The notes under the pieces are model-generated. The model was not told where the DNA came from. It ran no database searches and saw only the letters and a list, made by a program, of their open reading frames with translations. From NCBI GenBank assembly GCA_034509755.1, contig CM067548.1:10871188-10935187 (forward strand): a stretch of DNA of 64,000 nucleotides. The letters run 5' to 3'. Position 1 is the stretch's first letter; each line of letters opens with the position of its first letter. Positions 56,990-64,000 of the stretch are shown here, piece after piece. This stretch comes from Anisodus tanguticus. Taxonomy: Eukaryota > Streptophyta > Magnoliopsida > Solanales > Solanaceae. The translations under genes and the position numbers were made by a program.

Positions 56990-57182
56990 AAAGCGTCATA
57001 TACACAACTCAAAGTTACGATAAAGAACCTCAAAAGAGAAAACCGTCTAAAAAGAAGAAAAAATACGGATACCAGAACTACGATAGATACGATAAAAAGA
57101 AATACTATCTTAGGAGATCTACAGCTAAGAAACCATACTTAGACAAAAATAAGCATATAAGAAAATATAGAAACGATAGAAC
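56990..57182 (+). pseudogene. Pararetroviral coat-protein fragment (Lys-rich part) in the spacer
   Basis: Matches the reverse complement of about 62650-62860, the basic Lys/Tyr/Arg-rich segment just before the CCHC finger of the coat-protein-like ORF. Its junction with the preceding transactivator fragment at 56989/56990 joins sequences that are about 4 kb apart in the minus-strand block. Confidence 0.87.
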
Positions 57183-58103
57183 CTACCAATATAAAAGGGG
57201 TTAGCCTTTTTGTTTCGATAAGAGATGTTTCAATCAATATAAAAGGGGTTAGCCTTTTTGTTTCGATAAGAGATGTTTCAATCGTAGCGGGGGTTCAAAT
57301 ATGGTGTGTAGTCCTACTAAGTACTCCCTTCCTGATGCACTCTGTTTAAATAAGCCACTTTATTTCAAAGTCTATCTCCTGTAGTTTAAATTTTTTTTTT
57401 TTTTTTTTTTTAAACTTCTGGACTCTGTCCAGTCACTAGTCCTAGGTTACTATTCATCATCCCTGCCATTTGTATTTTAATTACTATTTGGACTTCTAGT
57501 ATAGTATACCTATTTGCTTCTTCCTCTTGATCGTTCATCTCTTCTTCTAAGCTTTACCCCTGCTATGTAACTCATCTTTAACCACACCCAAAGGCGGCCA
57601 CAACAGTCCTTCAGCGGACATCAACAGGCCTAATCTATCTACCACCGTTGACGTAGGAGTTTACAGCTTAATCCATAGAGTTCATAACGGAGCTTTTCAG
57701 ATAACCATATACTAAATCAAGAAGTCGATCATTTAGGCATGCTACGCTAAAAACTTTAAACAAGTAATTTCGATATTCATGGCGGAGATTATAATAAGAA
57801 CTCAAGATTCATGATGAAAATATCATATCATAGTATTAACAAGGTTCTTGCATTTACGCAAGGTAATAATAAAAACATACATAGTAGGAGATAAACTACC
57901 GAAAAGTAAGCTTACATGTCTAGAGGACCAGGGAGGTTTCCCTTTCGGGATTCCCGAAACCGCTACCACTACCGGGGAGCCGAATCGTTCCAAGCTATCT
58001 TACAAGGGGAGTTTTTACGGAGAGGGGGATTTATTTGAAGTAAAACATATGGAGAGTGGAGAGATGTTTTTGGTATTTTTTCTCGCTCGCTTCTAACCTC
58101 TTC
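57182..58103 (-). mobile_element. Endogenous pararetrovirus leader, right arm of inverted repeat
   Basis: Inverted counterpart of 55829-56728 and continuous on its right with the promoter region and the minus-strand viral genes. It differs from the left arm by a pure T run at about 57390-57412 where the left arm has A plus (AT)n. Many CAG/CTG-to-CG differences occur in 57750-58000. A 47-bp segment at its left tip is duplicated (57190-57283). Confidence 0.87.
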
Positions 58104-58469
58104 TTCTCTTGGTGTAAGAGAGTGCGGAGTCCATTATTTATATTGTCTTGCGGACTGAGCTTCGGATTTCAAAATGAAAAAGAATCTTCGAAAGTATCCG
58201 CCGGTGCGCCTGTGGGCCCCATCATCGCTTTTGCTTTTTGAAAAGTTTTCTTTTTATCTTGTTGTCTTGTGCTGCTGGCCTCTACTTTCCGTAAAGTAAC
58301 ATCTCGCTTTCGGCTACTTTCCACGGAATAAAATTAATGGTGTCTTGTCCGTTGTCTTTTAGCGGCGGCACCTCGCCGTTGCTTTTGGCTTTGTCGGCCA
58401 TGATCTCGGTGTCTCGTCCGAGCTTTTAACTCGAACTATCTGTCTGATGTCTTGACACTTGGTTTATTT
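58104..58469 (-). promoter_or_regulatory. Probable pararetroviral promoter / intergenic region
   Basis: Minus-strand non-coding sequence between the end of the transactivator ORF and the leader. A TATA box (TATAAATA on the minus strand, about 58133-58141) lies about 35 bp upstream of the point where the left arm begins. The position fits the single promoter of Caulimoviridae. Activity is not shown, and part of this stretch has suspicious CG-rich composition. Confidence 0.55.
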
Positions 58470-59809
58470 TTATGTGTCCAGATTATGTAATGCGATAGAA
58501 TCAAAACTCATGCCTGAGTCATAGGCATCATTAGGATCCTGTGCGTTTTGGACATTTTCTGGATCTGTATCCGAGACATCGGAGATATGATCTTCCGGGA
58601 CTGAAAACTGACTACGTCTGTTATACCTTATTGGGACTGTAAATTCTTCTGTTAGTTCCAACGAAGTAACATGTATGTCTTTTTCTGGGGTTTCAGTCAC
58701 TGAGTCTTCTGTCTGGGGTTTCAGAAAAATTTGTTCAAGAGTTTCTCTAACAATTTTTTCTATGTTCTTTTGCTGCTTCTTTGTGTGATTGCTCCTTGCT
58801 CGGGATTTTGATCTAGTGAGCGTTCTGGGGAGCTTACGTCTAGTCTTAGAAGAAGATGCTTCTTCTTGTTCATTTTTTGGCAAAATGACAGCCGTTAACG
58901 GGTTTGAGAAGTCTTTACGGTGACCGTTTTGTACCGGACTAGTTGTATCTATACCGATACAATAGGTTTTGTTACATTCAATGGGGAATGTACACCCGTC
59001 TCATCCATTTTTGGAAGAGTTGGAGAACTCTGGGTCTAGTTTTGTCTTTGTGGTGTAATTTGGGTTTGTCTCAGAAGCATTTCTAATTTTGTGATTTTTT
59101 CGAGGAGATAATTATTTTGTGTAGAAAGTTCCTCTTTAGTTCGGTTTATTCTTTTAAACGCTTGTCATGGTGCTACAATGATCACAGAATATAATTTTAT
59201 CGGTGTCTTTCGGATATTGTATTGGGGTGTCTTGTGAGTCTGGCTGAATTTTAGAGCTGGGGAAATATAGTAGTTGGGCCCAAGTGTTCCTCGAGCATAG
59301 TCTAGAGCTTCCGTAAAATCATTAAAACCTTTAAACAAGGGGGTTTTAAAATCTTTTATGGATTCAACTACTTCAATCCAAGTCTGAAAGATTCCGTTAG
59401 TCTTACCATGGACCACCACATAAAATTTAAATTTCTTATCCAGGTTTTTCTCGTGTAGATAAAAACAAGTACTATTTAAAGTTGCCACGAAGTGGCTATT
59501 GTCTTTCTTACTGTGCGCTATCCACAAATTGTCGACGAGGCAGCGCTGTTGTCTGTCTAACACATAATCTGGCAAAATCTTAAAAGTAACGTTAGAGGGA
59601 GGAAAAGCAACTAGATTATTTTTTCCAAAATAAATTCTTTCTAAAGCAGGTGTCTCAAATTGTGCCATGGGCTTGAATTTCAAGTTTCCCAACGGGCTTT
59701 GTCTGTATGTATCATTGTCTGTGGGTTTGGCTGGGCCTTTCCCTTTGTCTGTTTTGTCTGTGGGTCTCGCTGGGCCTTTCCCTTTGTCTATTTTTTGAGA
59801 AGTACTCAT
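58470..59809 (-). pseudogene. Pararetroviral transactivator/viroplasmin-like ORF (frameshifted)
   Basis: 59165-59809 starts with MSTSQKIDKGKG and a repeated KGKGPA(R/K)PTD segment. It contains the viroplasmin-type fold motif (KFYVVVHGKTNGIFQTW) shared by caulimovirus gene VI proteins, which in viruses act in translation reinitiation and inclusion bodies. The coding sequence continues in other frames to 58470 (last stretch 58470-58883, Lys/Arg-rich then acidic). The whole fits the usual size of about 450 codons but is broken at least once near 59165 and again near 58890. Order and 3' position after pol support the call. Confidence 0.8.
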
Positions 59810-60033
59810 GCTGCTAAGAATACAAAAATATTAGTTAGCGCTGAATAATCTTTAGATTGTCTTTACTTGTACTTTCTATTTTTAGACGGCTAAGTTGGTC
59901 TGCTAGATTATTGTCTTTTCCTTTGATATGTTCAAAGAGTAAATTGTATATAGAAATGGTATCTAAGAAGTTTAACCAGCGTCTTCTACTACTATTTTTA
60001 TCGTTGATTTTCTGGTGAAACTTTACTATTGCC

Positions 60034-60498
60034 TCACAAACCCGTTCTTACTAAGGTTTCTGGTTTGTTTAAAATATGGAGTCTAAACGAATTTAGCCCG
60101 TATATTACCGCTAATATTTCTGCGTCTATACTACTCATATTTCCTTTTTCCCTGTATTTGCCACTTTGATAAGCGCAAATTCGTTCTGTAGTCTTGCTGC
60201 AGTATTTATTAGTCCTTGCCTTTAATACTGCGCCCCATCCTTCGAAACTGCCATCTGTCTCTATAATTAGATAGTCATTTTCTAAGGGCAGACTTAAGTC
60301 TGGAATGTTTTTTATTCTCTGTTTAAGTAGTTTAATTATTTTAACGTCTTCTGTATTAAATTTTTTCTGACCTGTAGAACCGGTTTTTGAATATAGTGGT
60401 CCTGCTATCTTTCCTAAGTCTTTTATGAAATTTCTAGCATAATTTAAAATGCCTAAGAATTTCTGGAGGTCTTTAGTGTTTTCTAACTTGTCTGGCAT
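60034..60498 (-). pseudogene. Pararetroviral RNase H region
   Basis: KFLGILNYARNFI and GPLYSKTG are the RT thumb/connection motifs. ETDGSFEGWGAVL is the first RNase H catalytic segment, and SIDAEILAVIYGLNSFR the second. A frame break follows at 60034. Confidence 0.88.
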
Positions 60499-60659
60499 GT
60501 CTAAAGCCTTCTTAGCTATATGAGGTTGGAGTTTAATCTTTCCGTCCCCAATGGTTACTCCTAAGAAGTCTATGTATTGTTTACACGAACCATTTTCTTT
60601 TTACTAATTATTAGTCCATTGCTAACAAAAAGTTTAAAGATGATCCGAAGGTGTCCTAA

Positions 60660-61478
60660 ATGTTCGCCATATTCTTACTAAATACTAGTATATCATCTAT
60701 GTATACTATAGTGAAGTTTTTGTATTCTCCAAAAATATCATCCATTTTCTTCGGAATATTGGTGGAGCTGTCTTTAGGCCAAATGGCATCACTAGCCACT
60801 CAAAATGCCCTTCGGGACAAGTGAATCTTTGTCCATTCTATACTAGCGGGTGCATTTTTACTCGCTAATAGCCCGACTTACAATCAAACTTACTAAAAAT
60901 CGTCTTACCTTGAATTCTATTTATTAATTTGTTTTATCAGGTAGCTTATACCCGTTACTACGAGTATTGTCATTTAGTCTTTTATAATTTATTACCATTC
61001 TCGCCTTTCCTCGGATTTGTTCTGAATGGTTACGAACTATAAAAGCAGCTGACCTGTGTTTTGACTTTGATCTTTGTATAATCTCTAGGTCTAAGAGCTC
61101 TTTTATGGTTGATCTAAAGTCTTCTAAATCTTGATTGGTGGATTCTATAGAGGCTGTCTTAATTATGTATTCCGGATTAATAATATCTAATTCACAGAGG
61201 ATTTTATTATTATTCCAGTGTCTTAGGGGTTTTTCGCCTATGATTTCTAGTTTGTCTAGAATTTTTACTACATTCTCTAAGTCTGTGTTATTTTTTATAA
61301 TTCCTATTTTATCTAGTTCTTTCTGGAAATTATATAAGTCTGTGGCTAATTCTATTAGATTATAATCCGTTTCTGAATAATAATCTTCCGTCTCTAATGA
61401 GTCATCCAAATTCTGTATTTCAAGATGGGTATTTTTTGGACAACAATATTTGTTATTCTTGCTCAACGCTACGTACAT
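60660..61478 (-). pseudogene. Pararetroviral reverse transcriptase region
   Basis: 60924-61478 ends with KHRSAAFIVRNHSEQIRGKA and RMVINYKRLND, the fingers region of caulimovirid RT. The active-site YIDDI is readable at about 60688-60705. Frames are broken between 60924 and 60600, so no complete RT can be read. Confidence 0.87.
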
Positions 61479-61930
61479 AAAGAATCGTCTTGTTTATTTA
61501 GTTGACTTATCTGGTTTATCTGGATTATCTTTGTTTCTATCTTTTGGGTCTGAACCGGCGAGTATGTATTGTCCTTTTGGAATATTATTCCATCACGGGT
61601 TATGGTGCAACTGCCGTTGTTCTTTAACAAAAAGTCTAATCCTAACACGAAATCTGTATTTATATTCAAGTCTCTAACTAAGATTTTATTTATCTTATAA
61701 GTAGGGTTGTAAAACTTATCACAAGTATTAATAAAACTTATACTTGCTTCTGGTAGGTAGTACTTATAGAAATTATGGGTTCCATCCAGTTGCATAGCTG
61801 ATGATGGCTTGTCTAAAATCTGAACTAGTTTATCTGGAACAATTTTCTTGTTCAGGATACTACTAGTACATCCTGTGTCTAATAGTGCTAGGGTAGTTAT
61901 TTCATAGTCTTTTATTTTAATCTTAGTTAA
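61469..61930 (-). pseudogene. Pararetroviral aspartic protease region
   Basis: The catalytic LLDTG motif lies at about 61872-61890 (minus strand). Downstream, GLDFLLKNNG is the usual second protease motif. It overlaps the RT open stretch by 10 bp in another frame. Confidence 0.82.
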
Positions 61931-62431
61931 GAGTTTTAAGGAGTGAATTTCTTATCTTCATTGCATACTAGAGAGTTACGCTCGAAGTTTAAGAAACTTG
62001 ATCTATTCATTAATTCGAGGAACTTCACTTTCTTTGTCTAGTTCGTCGTCGACGAGTCTTCTAGCTTTATCTCGTTTACCCTTTTCTAGTTTAGACAGGT
62101 CTTATTTCTAAAGTGTTTACTCTAGTTTCTAACGTCATTAATCTTATTGTAATAGTTGGATCTATTATATCTTGTTCTACTACTTTGTCTAGTACTTCTT
62201 TTGTCCTATTGTAATATTTAATTCTTTTGGATGCACATTATACATCCTTCCATAAAGCATTTCTTGCATCCGGCCCTTTTGCTTCGCTTTAAGGAACCAT
62301 TCGCAAATGCAAAGATGCAATGTGTCTATGCCTTTATTCTTTTCAAACATATGATCGCATTCTACTACAAAGTATTTACTAACGTATTTAGGTCTTCAAG
62401 TTAGATGCAATCTGTTCTATTCCTATTTCAT
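61931..62431 (-). other. Degenerate pararetroviral sequence between coat protein and protease
   Basis: No long open frame. It sits where the C-terminal coat region or pol N-terminus would be. CG-rich words (gttcgtcgtcgacgag at about 62040) are unusual against the AT-rich neighbours. Confidence 0.5.
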
Positions 62432-63373
62432 TTATGAAGTTATACGCTTGAGAATCGAAGAGTCTAGTTGGTTATTTTCTTCGTCTTGAATACTTACTAT
62501 CGAATATATACTTTCTGTATCTGACATATATTCGTCTACACTAATTAAGGTTTCTTGAAAATCTTCTATTAGCTGCGCATTCTTGCTATTATTGTTTAGT
62601 TTCTTGGGGCACGTATTTGCTAAATGTTCTATACCGCCGCATGTGAAACATTCTAATCTATTCTTATAGGTTCTATCGTTTCTATATTTTCTTATATGCT
62701 TATTTTTGTCTAAGTATGGTTTCTTAGCTGTAGATCTCCTAAGATAGTATTTCTTTTTATCGTATCTATCGTAGTTCTGGTATCCGTATTTTTTCTTCTT
62801 TTTATACGGTTTTCTCTTTTGAGGTTCTTTATCGTAACTTTGAGTTGTGTATATGACGCTTTTACAAAAACTCAACTCATTCTGCTTGAGTTGCTTCTGT
62901 ATTTGCAGATTAGTACACTTCTCTTGTAAGATCTCCATTATGTGTTGGATTCTATGTCCTATGGACCATCTTGCTTGAGGGTTTTGTAATATCCCCTCTC
63001 GCTTTCCCCAACGATCTTCTATTTCTCTACCTAAAGCCCCTGGGAGTTTATTGAAGAGCTTTTTGCCTAGGTCTTGATCAAACGAGTTACCGCTGATCGT
63101 ACAGTAATAAAAGAAATCATTTAAGAATTTCTTAATATAAATCCAGTTACTTATGCTAAGTTGTTCTAGTTTAATTAGAGCATTCTTCTGAAGGATTATC
63201 AATCCACTATTTGGGTCTTCTCCAGTAATAAGAGTATGTATCTTATTTGTGAAGTTATAGGGATTTGATCCCATTGACACCAAGTGTATGAATTCTTCGG
63301 GGAAATTGACTTTGTAAGCCTCCCACAAAGCTTTCGTTGATTCTCCTAGGAATGTTTCTAGATATTTATACAT
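62432..63373 (-). pseudogene. Pararetroviral coat-protein-like ORF with CCHC finger
   Basis: 313 codons, the longest open frame in the viral block. The N-terminal two thirds are helical (NWIYIKKFLNDFFYYCTIS; GREIEDRWGKREG). A strongly basic Lys/Tyr/Arg tract (about residues 185-235) follows, then an exact C-X2-C-X4-H-X4-C finger (CFTCGGIEHLANTCPKK) and an acidic tail. That is the classic layout of caulimovirid coat proteins. It starts at an internal Met and the upstream part is in other frames, so it is classed as part of a broken gene. Confidence 0.85.
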
Positions 63374-63621
63374 TGTCTCGGGTCTCGTTTCTACATAACT
63401 CGTATATAGTCTCCGCTACCACGATACCTTTCCATAAGTCTATTACGGAATTCCATTTACGGGGGTCGTGTCTTTGCTATATTCAGGATTTTACCCCTAT
63501 TTCCTCCTTCTTGAAGGACTATGTTTTCTTCGGCGGTAATCTCTTACCTCGACGTTTTACTGTTGTTGTACAAAGTTCTTCGGCCGTTCTATAAACACGT
63601 CGTCTAGGTACATTACTCGTA
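63374..63621 (-). other. Frame-broken pararetroviral stretch
   Basis: Lies between two open viral stretches and is not open in one frame. It is enriched in CG words (tcttcggcgg, acacgtcgtc) compared with the neighbours. Confidence 0.5.
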
Positions 63622-63996
63622 CTAGTGTTTACAAGTAATGTTCTCTCCAGCTTGTTCGCCGGAAAGGACTTGAGTGGAAGCACTATTTTCCATTAATTCT
63701 TTAAAACTAATGTCTGAAGCTGTCTCGTAACTATTTTCTATTTCATTTAGGGATTCATTCCAGATTTCTTCCAACATTTCTGTTTTTTCTCTGGCTATCC
63801 GATCTTCTCTATAACCTTCGTTATCTGTTCTTTTAGTGCAATATTTAAAGTGTTCTATGGTCTCTTCTAATTTCATGTTATCCTGTTTGCAACCTTTGCA
63901 TCTGAATAACTTTCTTGGTTTTTTTCTTTGCAGGTCTCTAGCGATTTCTATTACTGTGTCTACTTCATATCCTTCCGGGATGACTTCTATATTCAT
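63622..63996 (-). pseudogene. Pararetroviral ORF segment of unknown role (reaches the window edge)
   Basis: 124 codons: MNIEVIPEGYEVDT, then a Cys/His cluster (CKGCKQDN ... HFKYC) and a long acidic helix-prone part. It lies directly upstream of the coat-protein-like ORF on the same strand, so it is probably the N-terminal part of the same polyprotein or the end of the preceding ORF. It may continue beyond the window. The specific function is not recognised. Confidence 0.6.
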
Positions 63997-64000
63997 TAGG

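Larger units (their letters stand above)
59845..61930 (-). pseudogene. Pararetroviral pol (protease, reverse transcriptase, RNase H), broken
   Basis: Order on the minus strand: protease, RT, RNase H, as in Caulimoviridae. The closing motif GKDNNLADQLSRL lies at about 59875-59915. Open parts are 61469-61795, 60924-61478 and 60034-60498. The stretch 60499-60923, which holds the YIDD box, is not open in one frame. Confidence 0.88.

Noticed and set aside
59660..59848. Plus-strand open frame in the transactivator region
   Set aside because: Antisense to the repeated Lys-Gly-rich N-terminus of the viral ORF.
55829..63996. An intact, potentially inducible endogenous virus
   Set aside because: As given, the genes are split by stops and frameshifts, the leader is rearranged and the block runs off the window. 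Some breaks may be sequencing error, but nothing here shows a complete genome.

Overview
The window is nuclear DNA from a flowering plant, most likely a member of the Solanaceae. The grounds are one intron-rich plant gene with an organellar helicase product, an AU-type SINE, an RTE LINE with a (TTG)n tail, Tekay/Del-like Gypsy LTRs, Stowaway and hAT MITEs, and an endogenous plant pararetrovirus. The family assignment is inference; no species can be fixed from the sequence alone.

1-25.7 kb: the 3' two thirds of a gene for a TWINKLE-type primase-helicase (plus strand, 14 recognisable exons, 439 codons plus stop, reading frame unbroken). Its N-terminal exons lie left of the window. Three introns have been inflated by transposons. 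The 8.1-kb intron (4584-12681) holds a near-complete but dead Copia element with 140-bp LTRs and a LINE tail. The 3.7-kb intron (13520-17188) holds an RTE fragment with perfect 14-bp target duplications, a degraded TRIM and a 23-bp LINE micro-insertion. The 7-kb intron (17321-24295) holds a degraded L1. One intron uses a GC donor.

25.7-29.4 kb: intergenic debris, including a Stowaway MITE and LTR-like and retroelement-like remnants.

29.4-44.3 kb: a Gypsy LTR start followed by a roughly 13.4-kb tandem array of LTR-derived units in 1.8-kb and 2.2-2.3-kb forms. The longer form carries an extra internal duplication of about 0.5 kb.

44.3-52.5 kb: a minus-strand Gypsy element (5' LTR, primer-binding site, gag start, integrase) that lacks its 3' LTR. 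A solo LTR of the same family sits inside its integrase, in the opposite orientation and with a 5-bp target duplication.

52.5-55.7 kb: a dense patch of small elements: two Stowaway MITEs, a complete 288-bp TRIM, a local 145-bp tandem duplication that copied the end of that TRIM, and an 831-bp hAT-like element with GGATCC-rich subterminal arrays.

55.8-64 kb: a rearranged endogenous pararetrovirus (Caulimoviridae). A minus-strand block reads coat protein, protease-RT-RNase H, transactivator, then promoter/leader. It meets an inverted copy of the leader, giving about 0.9-kb arms around a 0.45-kb mosaic spacer. The coding regions are broken.

Two observations stand out. The pararetroviral leader palindrome could form a long hairpin if transcribed. 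In several patches (about 38.6-40.35 kb and 57.7-58.4 kb) CAG/CTG in sister copies is replaced by CG, CCG or TCG, which looks like a base-calling artefact at CHG-methylated repeats rather than biology.
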